A program made the position numbers and the translations under genes. From the NCBI GenBank assembly GCA_934435205.1, contig CAKSAK010000002.1:62001-126000 (forward strand): a stretch of 64,000 bases of DNA, read 5' to 3'. Shown here piece by piece: positions 8,558 to 15,966 of the stretch (position 1 is its first letter; every line of letters starts with the position of its first letter). The DNA is from an uncultured Ruminococcus sp. (GTDB lineage Bacteria > Bacillota > Clostridia > Oscillospirales > Ruminococcaceae). The notes below the pieces were generated by a model. The model was not told the DNA's origin. It did no database searches and worked only from the letters and a program-made list of their open reading frames with translations.

Positions 8558-10120
8558 TCAGTTTCCGGATTTTTCTTCGTGATATTCTTTTTCTGTGTTC
8601 ACGTTCCAAATATCTTTCCTGCTCTTTTTGCCTGTTTTTATGGCTTCGGCTGTTTCCATGGCGGTGAGCATTGAATGGTCCATATTATTATATCTATGCT
8701 GACCGTTTCTGCCGACGCAATAGAGGTTCGGGAAAGTATCGAGGAATTTTATCATCGTATCAAAGTGCTTATATGTATCAAAATAAGCAGGATAGGCTTT
8801 CTTGACCTTTTCTCTATGTGAGTCGAGGACTTCGCTTTCGGAGATAACGCCCATTTTAACAAGCTCGGCTGTTGCGAACTTTACGCAGTCCTCCTCGGAC
8901 ATATTCCAGAAATCGTCCCCCTCGGCGCAGAAATACTCAAGACCTATCCAAACTGTATCCTCAGGCTTTTCAACCATATAAGGCGACCAGTTGTTGAATA
9001 TCTGTATTCTGCCGAGCTTTACGCCCTTATCCTGAACATATATCCAGCAGTCAGGGACGATATTGCCGAGAGTTGTTTTATTTGTTTCATTTTTAAGGTT
9101 GAGCTTATTGACGAGCAGACCCACGGTAACAAAATCACGATACGGCAGACCCTTGGCTATCTTTATGACAGTATCGCACGGCTTTGTGCCGTCCATGCCC
9201 AAGATAAGGTCTTTCACAGGCATTGAGGAGATAAAGATATCCCCTGTGAATGTCTTTTCACCCTCGCTTGTTTCGCAGACAACGGAAGTGACTTTTCTGC
9301 CGTCGCACATTATTTTCTTTACCTGACAGCCTGTGAGTATTTTTCCCCCAAGCTCTTTTACTTTCTCAGCGGCGGTTTCCCAAAGCTGACCTGGGCCGTA
9401 TTTTGGATACCAGAACTGTTCAATAAGGGAGGTTTCAACCTCGCCTTTATTCTTTGTGCCGAACACCTTTTTGAACATATCTTTCAGGAGGGCTGTGATA
9501 GAAAGACCTTTTACTCGCTGTGAGCCCCAATCTGCGGATATCTCGCTAGGGTGTCTGCCCCAAAGCTTTTCGGTATAGCCCTCGAAGAACATTGAATAGA
9601 GGACCTTTCCGAAGCGGTTTATGTAGAAATTCTCAAGGTTTGTTTCAGGCTTTTTGAACACGCACGCCCAAAGGTAGCTAAAGCCTGCTTTCATAGTGGT
9701 GACAAAGCCCATGTTCTTTATGGTTTCGGGCTTCATTGAGATAGGGTAGTCAAAGAAGTGCTTATTGTAATAAATTCTCGACACTCTGTCACGGACGAGC
9801 ATTACTTTATCCTCAGTTTCAGGGTCGGGGCCGTTTTCGGCAAGGGGCTTTTCGTGGCCTAGCTTTTTATCGTCATAGGCAGGCTTGCCCTGCAAAGGCA
9901 TAAGGTCTGCCCACCAATCCATGACCTGCTGATTTTTTGAGAAAAATCTGTGTCCGCCTATATCCATGCGGTTGCCGTTATATCTCACTGTCTGTGAGAT
10001 ACCGCCCATTGCCTGCGAGCCTTCGAGTATGGTCACGTCATAGTCGCCGCCGTTTTTAAGAAGCTCAATTGCCGCAGTCAGACCTGCCGGACCTGCGCCT
10101 ATTATGATTACTTTTTCCAT
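8558..10120 (-). CDS. NAD(P)/FAD-dependent oxidoreductase, UDP-galactopyranose mutase/protoporphyrinogen oxidase-like
   Basis: A 520-residue flavoprotein. The N-terminus VIIIGAGPAGLTAAIELL is a textbook dinucleotide-binding fold, followed by ILEGSQAMGGISQTVRYNGNRMDIGGHRFFSK, typical of amine-oxidase-type flavoproteins related to UDP-galactopyranose mutase. The C-terminal NLYCVGRNGQHRYNNMDHSMLTAMETAEAI closes the FAD site. The gene sits between gtrA and the GT-C glycosyltransferase with 17 and 1 bp spacers, so a role in modifying a sugar nucleotide or lipid-linked sugar is likely. The reaction itself is not established from sequence. Confidence 0.85.
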   Translation of the reverse strand: MEKVIIIGAGPAGLTAAIELLKNGGDYDVTILEGSQAMGGISQTVRYNGNRMDIGGHRFFSKNQQVMDWWADLMPLQGKPAYDDKKLGHEKPLAENGPDPETEDKVMLVRDRVSRIYYNKHFFDYPISMKPETIKNMGFVTTMKAGFSYLWACVFKKPETNLENFYINRFGKVLYSMFFEGYTEKLWGRHPSEISADWGSQRVKGLSITALLKDMFKKVFGTKNKGEVETSLIEQFWYPKYGPGQLWETAAEKVKELGGKILTGCQVKKIMCDGRKVTSVVCETSEGEKTFTGDIFISSMPVKDLILGMDGTKPCDTVIKIAKGLPYRDFVTVGLLVNKLNLKNETNKTTLGNIVPDCWIYVQDKGVKLGRIQIFNNWSPYMVEKPEDTVWIGLEYFCAEGDDFWNMSEEDCVKFATAELVKMGVISESEVLDSHREKVKKAYPAYFDTYKHFDTMIKFLDTFPNLYCVGRNGQHRYNNMDHSMLTAMETAEAIKTGKKSRKDIWNVNTEKEYHEEKSGN

Positions 10121-10137
10121 GTGTTATCCTCTCCTGT

Positions 10138-10599
10138 TTAGTCTTTATTTTTATCAAATATAATAAATTTTCTGCCTGCAAAGTTCCATATGAAAACTAT
10201 CACTGTGGAAACGAGTTTGCCCACGAGATAATATTTATCCTGTGGGAGAAGCGTGCCGAATATGAGCTTTGAAGCAAGGATATCCTTGAAAAACCATATT
10301 ATTGCGGCATTTATGCCAAGTCCCACCACGCCAACGGCGGCAAATGCCGCAAACTCTGCAAGGCGGTTTTTTATCTTTGAATTTTTGAATATCCAAAACG
10401 TACTCAGGGCGTAATTCACCAAAAGTCCTGCCACAAAAGAGATAGTTGCGGCAATTACGGGGTCGAAGCGGCAAAGCTCCACAAGTGCGGTCATAATGCC
10501 GTAATCCACCACAAAGGCGAAGCCGCCCACAAAGACGTATCTGAAAAACTGTATGAATGTATTATCGGTATCACCCGAAAAAAGCTGTTTTATCTTCAT
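10138..10599 (-). CDS. GtrA-family membrane protein
   Basis: A 153-residue protein with four membrane segments and the family signatures FFRYVFVGGFAFVVDYGIM and FAGLLVNYALSTFWIF. GtrA proteins are thought to flip polyprenyl-phosphate-linked sugars across the membrane. It is the first gene of a three-gene operon with an FAD oxidoreductase and a GT-C glycosyltransferase, a combination that fits glycan decoration outside the cell. It is read from a strong promoter with a leader of about 180 nt. Confidence 0.88.
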   Translation of the reverse strand: MKIKQLFSGDTDNTFIQFFRYVFVGGFAFVVDYGIMTALVELCRFDPVIAATISFVAGLLVNYALSTFWIFKNSKIKNRLAEFAAFAAVGVVGLGINAAIIWFFKDILASKLIFGTLLPQDKYYLVGKLVSTVIVFIWNFAGRKFIIFDKNKD

Positions 10600-10785
10600 T
10601 TTTTATGTTCCGTTCTGAAAAATTTCTTGTATACAACACTGCAAAAGGTGAGCCTACTATATATAAGTACGTTTTAAAGAGGCGAAATGTCGCTGTTTTT
10701 TACAAAATTCTATCTTTCGCACAAATATAAGACGCTGTTTTTGTACATGGTGTTTAAACACAAAGTTCATAAAGCATTAATTAAT

Positions 10786-10814
10786 ATTATACAACTTTTT
10801 CTTCATTTCGTCAA
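10786..10814 (-). promoter_or_regulatory. Promoter of the gtrA operon
   Basis: On the minus strand TTGACG (10814-10809) and TATAAT (10791-10786) are spaced by 17 bp. Start near 10779, about 180 nt ahead of gtrA. Confidence 0.85.
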
Positions 10815-10838
10815 GTAAACTTGTGTAAAAACGAAAAA

Positions 10839-10866
10839 AAAAGGACGGTTTTATCCGTCCTCTAAG
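10839..10866 (-). terminator. Terminator copy 1 (outer) of the GGDEF gene
   Basis: On the minus strand AGGACGG pairs with CCGTCCT across ATAAAA, followed by a long T run (the A run at 10833-10842). The 28 bp are repeated exactly at 10993-11020. Confidence 0.85.
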
Positions 10867-10890
10867 CCTGTCGAAAAACACTCAAATAAC

Positions 10891-10913
10891 GGGCGAACGC
10901 TGTTCGCCCCTAC
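10891..10913 (+). repeat. Dispersed palindrome, type A
   Basis: Identical to the element at 6757-6779. Confidence 0.8.
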
Positions 10914-10939
10914 ATACAAACAGCGTATTTTCGCCATTT

Positions 10940-10965
10940 GTAGGGGACGGCGCCCTCGACGTCCC
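10940..10965 (+). repeat. Dispersed palindrome, type B
   Basis: Begins GTAGGGGACGGCGCC and ends CTCGACGTCCC. Near-identical copies are at 13888-13913 and 23640-23665; a divergent inverted copy is at 14040-14060. Confidence 0.8.
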
Positions 10966-10992
10966 ACTTGTTTCAGACTTTTTCAACAAGCT

Positions 10993-11020
10993 AAAAGGAC
11001 GGTTTTATCCGTCCTCTAAG
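10993..11020 (-). terminator. Terminator copy 2 (inner) of the GGDEF gene
   Basis: The same 28 bp as at 10839-10866, here with only four T residues after the stem on the minus strand. This copy is closest to the gene and is probably the weaker terminator. Confidence 0.7.
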
Positions 11021-11041
11021 TTTTTTCAGACCCATTACAGA

Positions 11042-12913
11042 TCATATTCTGTTATGAGGTTTTTGCCTTTTATCTTCATACATATATTTATCGGCGATGT
11101 GCATTACATCGTCAAACCAGAAGTTTTCTACCGGAGCAACGGCTACGCCCACGCTTGCTGAGAGGACATAGGACTTACCGCTTCGCCTGTTCAGCTCTGC
11201 CATTTTATCATTTATCTCCTCCTTGACCTGCTCGGCAAGGTCTGTATCAACTATAGCGAAAAGGGCAAGCTCATCTCCGCCAAATCTGCCGCAGACTTTA
11301 TTCTCAATGCTCACGCTTTCAATGGCGGCAGCAGCGGCCCTTATGGCATAGTCGCCTGCTTCGTGTCCGAAATTATCGTTTATATACTTTAGTCCGTCAA
11401 CGTCCACGGAAACAACAAGTGCAAGCTGGTCGTTTCGTCTTGGAAGTGCTTCGAGGGCGTTATAAAAGCCTGTACGGTTATAAAGCCCTGTGAGCATATC
11501 GTGGCGGTACATTTCTTCGATATGCTTTGTCATATACTTCTGATAGGTAACGCTTCGGAAGCTGCCCAAGGCGGTATTTAGGGAATTTACATAGAGCGGT
11601 ATTTTAAAATACTCGCTGAGCTGCACACGGTAATAGAAGCAGGCATAGCCAAGGGGTATGCCAATATGGGCAAGTGCGGAGAATATTAGTGGGACTTTAT
11701 AGTTCATTATATTCTCTATATCGGGAATGATACTGGTGCGGTCAAAAGGCTGTGGGATATTTTTATCTTCCACGGCAAGGCTCCGCAAAAGTATCATTTT
11801 ATCGTCAAAAAGCGGTTCTCTATTGCTTATACCAGGGTCTTTACGTTCGTCAAAGAAATCGCCGTTCACCACAACAGCCACATCGCCAAAATTATACTCT
11901 TTCAGCAGGGCGGCAAGAGTCTTAGGAGTCTCGCAATTCATGATATTCACTGCAATCTCATAGAGGACACGCTCCTCGTACTGATAGCAGTTCATTCTGT
12001 CTCGGAGTATTCTGATATGCTCCCCCGTATTTATCTGCTCGATCGAGGGTTCACAGCCGCAGGAATTTTCAACGGACAGATCATAGTCAACTGTATATAT
12101 CTTTTCGGCCTTTTCACCAGCCAGAGCTTTACTTATAGCATCAATAATGGTTTTAGCGGTATCCTCATAGCTACAGCCGCTTGTTGTCAGCATAGGAGTG
12201 CAAAATTTAGCTTCTTCTGAGCCGTCAAAGCCTGTTATGATAATATCCTCAGGGATCTTATAGCCCCTTCTCTGGAACTCAGCCCCTGCGGCTATAGCCA
12301 TCATATCGTTTGCACAGATGATCGCTCTTGGGACTTTATTTCCTTCTATCATATCGTCCACTGCTTTCAAAGTAGGATCAGACCAATAGTCACCGTAATA
12401 AAAGACATCATTTCTGAATGGGATATCATGCTCCTCAAGGATCTTTCTGAACACTGCTATACGCTCTTCTGAATTTCCTTCGCCTTTTCTGCCTGCGATA
12501 AAGCCTATATCTCTTACGCCATGCTGTTCTATCACATGGCGAACAACTTGTTCAAAGCCTTTTGCATAGTCGAATTTGATGCTTATGCAATCGTCATGCT
12601 CTACACCGACTGATATGACAGGCTTACCATATTCGGCGGCGTCCATTCTGATTTTTGTCATTACATCCTCAGCATACACGTCCTCTTCAAAGGTCACGAC
12701 GGCATCTGTTATATTATAATCGATAAGGTCAAACACAGACTGCTCGCCTTTTTCAGACAGGGTCTTCCAATAGAGGTCTGAGCAGGTGTGATATACAAAC
12801 AACCTGTAATCGTTTTCAACAGCAAAATCATTAAGAGCCCGTATGATTCTATAATTACGCTCATCATAGACTTTACACATACAGACAGCGATTATTTTGA
12901 TGTTACCGATCAT
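11042..12913 (-). CDS. LacI-type sugar-sensor domain fused to GGDEF domain (predicted diguanylate cyclase)
   Basis: About 623 residues. Residues 5-290 form a periplasmic-binding-protein-like sensor as in LacI/GalR regulators (ICANDMMAIAAGAEFQRRGYKIPEDIIITGFDGSEEAKF), but the DNA-binding helix-turn-helix is absent. A linker of about 160 residues follows, and a C-terminal GGDEF domain starts at HDMLTGLYNRTGFY; its active-site loop reads RFGGDELALF, a GGDEL variant that keeps the catalytic acidic residues. Such a protein would make cyclic di-GMP in response to a cytoplasmic ligand, probably a sugar. There is no signal peptide or membrane segment. ATG 12913 is chosen because AAAGGAGC precedes it; a GTG 33 bp upstream has no ribosome binding site. 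It has its own promoter and terminator. Confidence 0.88.
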   Translation of the reverse strand: MIGNIKIIAVCMCKVYDERNYRIIRALNDFAVENDYRLFVYHTCSDLYWKTLSEKGEQSVFDLIDYNITDAVVTFEEDVYAEDVMTKIRMDAAEYGKPVISVGVEHDDCISIKFDYAKGFEQVVRHVIEQHGVRDIGFIAGRKGEGNSEERIAVFRKILEEHDIPFRNDVFYYGDYWSDPTLKAVDDMIEGNKVPRAIICANDMMAIAAGAEFQRRGYKIPEDIIITGFDGSEEAKFCTPMLTTSGCSYEDTAKTIIDAISKALAGEKAEKIYTVDYDLSVENSCGCEPSIEQINTGEHIRILRDRMNCYQYEERVLYEIAVNIMNCETPKTLAALLKEYNFGDVAVVVNGDFFDERKDPGISNREPLFDDKMILLRSLAVEDKNIPQPFDRTSIIPDIENIMNYKVPLIFSALAHIGIPLGYACFYYRVQLSEYFKIPLYVNSLNTALGSFRSVTYQKYMTKHIEEMYRHDMLTGLYNRTGFYNALEALPRRNDQLALVVSVDVDGLKYINDNFGHEAGDYAIRAAAAAIESVSIENKVCGRFGGDELALFAIVDTDLAEQVKEEINDKMAELNRRSGKSYVLSASVGVAVAPVENFWFDDVMHIADKYMYEDKRQKPHNRI

Positions 12914-12952
12914 ACAGTACAGCTCCTTTCCTATAAATTCAAACACAGTGTA

Positions 12953-12981
12953 ATTATAGCATAATTTAATGAATAAATCAA
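12953..12981 (-). promoter_or_regulatory. Promoter of the GGDEF gene
   Basis: On the minus strand TTGATT (12981-12976) and TATAAT (12958-12953) are spaced by 17 bp. Confidence 0.8.
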
Positions 12982-13042
12982 GAGAAAATTGGACGATTTT
13001 TAAGAAATTAAGACATAGTTTCGCACAGTTGATTAAATGATT

Positions 13043-13077
13043 AAAGAAAAGGAGCAGGCTGTTAATCCAGTCTGCTC
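13043..13077 (-). terminator. Terminator overlapping the end of the membrane-protein gene
   Basis: On the minus strand GAGCAG-a-CTG pairs with CAG-c-CTGCTC around a loop that contains the TAA stop, followed by CTTTTCTTT. The hairpin therefore includes the last codons of the gene at 13062. Confidence 0.7.
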
Positions 13078-13742
13078 ACGTCGTTCCATGACATTTTATG
13101 CTGCTGCATATAATCGTCGGTATTCTCAGGAGGGGTCACGATATCCTGTGGGTTATCACTTGTAAAGATATCCTCATAATCATTAGTTATGACCTTATCG
13201 CCATTTTGGTTATCCAGCAATTTTTGCAGGTTTTCGGTCATTTTATCACGGGTAAGCCCCTCAAAGTCTATACGCTCTTTTCTGCCGTCGAAAGGAAAGT
13301 TTGGAAGTTTACGCATGAAATTAAGGTCAGACACGGTTTTTGCGGTGATGACAGCGGCTACTATAAGGTAGGCGAGCATAACGAAGGTATCGCCTGACAC
13401 GCTGTCGAAAAGTCCGAATTTCAGACCCATATACAGTATCATCACAGCAGGGGAGGCGGCTATCAATTTAGCAGTATCCGCCATAAGCAAAGCTCCGCTT
13501 GCGGCAAAAGCCACATAGTTAAAAAAGGCATTTGAGCTTGCATCGAAGAAGCTGAATCTACTCCACTCGGAGGCAAGGAAGTTCGCCCAGCCAAGCATGC
13601 CATAGACCAACATTGCAGGCACGAGAAAGGCGAATGTTATAGCAGAAAGTCTACGCTGTCTTTTGGCTAATTTCTTATAATGTTTTCTCAAGGTTTCGTT
13701 TGGGAGGGTCTTATACTCCTCTTTCAGGTCGAACATTTCCAT
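13062..13742 (-). CDS. Four-helix membrane protein of unknown function
   Basis: I do not recognise this 226-residue protein. It has a basic, helical cytoplasmic N-terminus (EEYKTLPNETLRKHYKKLAKRQRR), about four hydrophobic segments between residues 33 and 140, and a soluble polar tail rich in Asp and Asn (NGDKVITNDYEDIFTSDNPQDIVTPP). It is a single-gene unit with a consensus promoter, a ribosome binding site GAGGTGA 6 nt before the ATG, and a terminator that overlaps its stop codon. The neighbours give no functional hint. Confidence 0.8.
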   Translation of the reverse strand: MEMFDLKEEYKTLPNETLRKHYKKLAKRQRRLSAITFAFLVPAMLVYGMLGWANFLASEWSRFSFFDASSNAFFNYVAFAASGALLMADTAKLIAASPAVMILYMGLKFGLFDSVSGDTFVMLAYLIVAAVITAKTVSDLNFMRKLPNFPFDGRKERIDFEGLTRDKMTENLQKLLDNQNGDKVITNDYEDIFTSDNPQDIVTPPENTDDYMQQHKMSWNDVSRLD

Positions 13743-13763
13743 GTTATGTCACCTCTTTGTTTT

Positions 13764-13792
13764 ATTATAGCATGATTGGGGTGGGGTGTCAA
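13764..13792 (-). promoter_or_regulatory. Consensus promoter of the four-helix membrane protein gene
   Basis: On the minus strand TTGACA (13792-13787) and TATAAT (13769-13764) are spaced by 17 bp, a full sigma-A consensus. Confidence 0.9.
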
Positions 13793-13804
13793 TTGGGGGC
13801 ATGG

Positions 13805-13827
13805 GTAGGGGCGAACAGCGTTCGCCC
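13805..13827 (-). repeat. Dispersed palindrome, type A, inverted
   Basis: GTAGGGGCGAACAGCGTTCG followed by CCC: the reverse complement of the element at 6757-6779. Confidence 0.8.
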
Positions 13828-13887
13828 GTTTTATTTGCAATTTCACTTGCGATATCCGCACAATATTTATGCTTTTTTACATACCAT

Positions 13888-13913
13888 GTAGGGGACGGCG
13901 CCCCCGACGTCCC
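13888..13913 (+). repeat. Dispersed palindrome, type B
   Basis: GTAGGGGACGGCGCCCCCG then ACGTCCC; one base differs from the copies at 10940 and 23640. Confidence 0.8.
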
Positions 13914-13967
13914 ATTTGGGGAGCGGCGAGGTTTGAATTTGTACATACCATGTAGGCGAACAAAGGC

Positions 13968-13990
13968 GGGCGAACGCTGTTCGCCCCTAC
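13968..13990 (+). repeat. Dispersed palindrome, type A
   Basis: Identical to the elements at 6757 and 10891, ending in CCCCTAC. Confidence 0.8.
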
Positions 13991-14039
13991 TCTTGGTTGT
14001 GCGGATAACGAAAGTATCATCAGGCGACAAAGTCGGGCT

Positions 14040-14060
14040 GTCGAGGGCGCCAGCCCCTAC
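14040..14060 (-). repeat. Dispersed palindrome, type B, inverted and divergent
   Basis: GTCGAGGGCGCCAGCCCCTA followed by C; on the minus strand it reads GTAGGGGCTGGCGCCCTCGA, related to the type B left end. Confidence 0.6.
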
Positions 14061-14231
14061 ACATTTGTGCCGATAGTTTGTCCGCCGCAAAATCGCTGCG
14101 CTCTTTGCGGATTTTACTTTGTGCTGGAGGATAGTAAAGCGGTGCAGGTTTATGCTTCGATGTTTGCTTTGTACTAGAAGAAAATTTGTATTTCTTTTTT
14201 TCTGTCTGCACCGCTTGTCGGCTTGCGCCGA

Positions 14232-14345
14232 ATGAGGCTCTGCCTCATACTCCGACAGGGCTTTGCCCTGTACCCACAAGGGACTCTGTCCCTTGACCCT
14301 GCAATGGGTTTCACCCCTTGACCCTGACCAGGGGCGTGCCCCTGG
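14232..14345. repeat. Array of five small hairpins
   Basis: Five successive palindromes lie 22-28 bp apart: ATGAGGCTCTGCCTCAT (14232), CAGGGCTTTGCCCTG (14256), AAGGGACTCTGTCCCTT (14278), GGGTTTCACCC (14306) and CCAGGGGCGTGCCCCTGG (14328). Each has a loop of a few bases, and spacers often contain ACCC or GACCCTG. The stem sequences differ but complementarity is kept, which suggests the fold matters more than the sequence. Confidence 0.75.
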
Positions 14346-14496
14346 ACCTTTTGCCGCTTCGCTCGGTGGGTCTTTTACTTTGCGTTGGCTTCTTTCTTTG
14401 TGCGGCGCTGTCATTCCTCATTCCTCATTCCTCACTTAACTCCGCTCCTCACTTAACATTGTGCTGATTTATTCGAATGTAATCGTTTTATGCCTA

Positions 14497-14525
14497 TTGC
14501 ATTAATTTGCTTTTTGTTGTATAAT
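14497..14525 (+). promoter_or_regulatory. Promoter of the SGNH-hydrolase gene
   Basis: TTGCAT (14497-14502) and TATAAT (14520-14525) are spaced by 17 bp. Confidence 0.8.
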
Positions 14526-14584
14526 ATATTTGTTAATATATACAGCCATTCGGCAAAATCAAGATATGAAAGGACCTTATTACT

Positions 14585-15895
14585 ATGAAGAAATTCCTTG
14601 CGGCAGCCCTTGCTCTTTGCATGACAAGCGCTGCTCTCACAAGCTGCGGTGATTCAAGCAGCTCTTCTGCTGCTGACTCAAACTCCGCTGCGGCAAACTC
14701 TCAGGCTTCTGATTCAAGTGCGGCTGATACCGAAAGTGTTTCAGACAAGCTTCTTGCTGAATACCCTGCATCTACTGAAAAGATAGATGTTAAAAATGGT
14801 GCTACTGAGAACATGATCGCCAGAAGCGTTATCAACGAGGGTGACACCTCCCGTCTTGCGGCTAAGCTCGACTACGCTCTGCAAAATCCTAAGGAGGTAA
14901 CAAAGATCTGTTTCATCGGCGACTCTATCACGGCAGGTTCGGGTGCTAACTCCTCTACTAATCAGTATGTAAACCAGTTCAAGAGCTGGTGGGAGGAAAA
15001 CGTAAGCTTCTATGTTGATGTTAATAATGCCGGTATCGGTGCGACTGACTCTTACATAGGTGTTCACAGGGCACAGCGTGACGCTCTGGAGGCTAAGCCT
15101 GACATTATCGTTATCGAATTTATCAATGACGCTGATGATGAATTTTACGAGTCCTGCATGGACAGCCTTGTAAGAATGTGTCTTGAACAGGACAACAATC
15201 CTGCTGTTATGATACTTGAGCCTTCAACTGAGGGGGGTACATCTCCGCAGGCGGCACATCTCAAGGTAGCGCAGGCTTACAACATTCCTATGATATCTTA
15301 TCATGACGCTGTTATGCCTGAGATAGAGGCAGGCAACTTCACATGGGCTGACATTTCACCTGACAACGTTCACCCTAATGATGACGGACACGTTATAATG
15401 GCTTCACTGCTCACAAAGTTCGTTGGCAACATAAAGGACAATATTGACAGCGTTGACAAGGAAGCAAAGGCATTTGACACAAGCACTGTTGCACCGACGG
15501 GCGATGTATTCGCTGACGCTACTATGGGAAGCCGTCAGACAGAGGACATTGTAAAGACAACTGATGAGGGAACATTCACAGATGTTACAACATTCCAGAA
15601 GTTCACAGACGGTTGGGGAACGACAACAGGCGGCACTATCAAGTTTGAGATAACTGCAAAGAACATTGGTATGATATACTACATGACAGTTGACGGCAAG
15701 TCCGGCGTGGCTGCTGTAAAGGTCGATGGCGAGGACGTTGCAACTATCAACGCTGACTTCACAGGCGGCTGGGGCAACTATGCTAAGGCACAGCAGATAT
15801 ACTCATCTGACGAGGTGGCTACTCACACTGTTGAGGTAACTGTCGTTGATGACGCAGAGCCTAACTTCCAGATACTTAACTGGCTTGTTTCTTAA
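14585..15895 (+). CDS. SGNH/GDSL-hydrolase lipoprotein with C-terminal beta domain
   Basis: A 436-residue lipoprotein: signal with lipobox LTSC (Cys21), a long Ser/Ala/Asp-rich linker to about residue 55, then an SGNH hydrolase. Block I is CFIGDSITAGSGA with the catalytic Ser, block II holds the Gly in NNAGIGATDSY, and block V is SPDNVHPNDDGH with Asp and His. The block III Asn is less clear (IEFINDADDEF). After about residue 300 a beta-rich region (FQKFTDGWGTTTGGTIKFEI) looks like an accessory domain. Carbohydrate deacetylation, for example of acetylated xylan, is a reasonable guess given the neighbours but is inference. Own promoter, ribosome binding site AAAGGA, own terminator. Confidence 0.85.
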   Translation: MKKFLAAALALCMTSAALTSCGDSSSSSAADSNSAAANSQASDSSAADTESVSDKLLAEYPASTEKIDVKNGATENMIARSVINEGDTSRLAAKLDYALQNPKEVTKICFIGDSITAGSGANSSTNQYVNQFKSWWEENVSFYVDVNNAGIGATDSYIGVHRAQRDALEAKPDIIVIEFINDADDEFYESCMDSLVRMCLEQDNNPAVMILEPSTEGGTSPQAAHLKVAQAYNIPMISYHDAVMPEIEAGNFTWADISPDNVHPNDDGHVIMASLLTKFVGNIKDNIDSVDKEAKAFDTSTVAPTGDVFADATMGSRQTEDIVKTTDEGTFTDVTTFQKFTDGWGTTTGGTIKFEITAKNIGMIYYMTVDGKSGVAAVKVDGEDVATINADFTGGWGNYAKAQQIYSSDEVATHTVEVTVVDDAEPNFQILNWLVS

Positions 15896-15913
15896 TAATC
15901 TATGATAATACTT

Positions 15914-15948
15914 TTGGCGGATACGAGAGTTCGTATCCGCCAATTTTT
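15914..15948 (+). terminator. Terminator of the SGNH-hydrolase gene
   Basis: A perfect 13-bp stem, TTGGCGGATACGA with TCGTATCCGCCAA, is followed by TTTTTAT; it can work in both directions and also ends the converging ABC operon. Confidence 0.9.
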
Positions 15949-15966
15949 ATGCTTTATCCGTTTTAT

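Larger units (their letters stand above)
10867..10992. mobile_element. MITE-like unit inside a duplicated terminator
   Basis: This 126-bp non-coding unit has imperfect terminal inverted repeats: AGCCTGTCGAAAAA at the left (from 10865) and AGCTTGTTGAAAAA read inward from the right end (from about 10992). It holds a type A palindrome (10891-10913) and a type B palindrome (10940-10965). A perfect 28-bp direct repeat flanks it. No transposase is encoded. Confidence 0.55.
10600..11041. other. Intergenic region with promoter, long leader, duplicated terminator and a MITE-like unit
   Basis: The left half (10600-10780) is the leader of the gtrA operon, in which I see no recognisable riboswitch. A strong promoter follows at 10786-10814. 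The right part (10839-11020) is a terminator duplication enclosing a 126-bp repeat unit. No coding gene is seen. Confidence 0.7.
13743..14584. other. 842-bp gene-free island of palindromic repeats
   Basis: It holds divergent promoters at each end (13764-13792 minus, 14497-14525 plus). Between them are type A and B palindromes (13805-13827, 13888-13913, 13968-13990, 14040-14060), a CCGCAAA/TTTGCGG hairpin (14085-14110), an array of five small hairpins (14232-14345) and three ATTCCTC heptamers (14413-14433). An open frame of 221 codons across it on the minus strand is composed of these repeats and is not credible. Confidence 0.75.

Noticed and set aside
13749..14414. 221-codon open frame on the minus strand
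   Set aside because: It runs through the palindromic repeats and hairpin array, has no ribosome binding site in a sensible place and no domain pattern; it is a by-product of GC-rich repeats.
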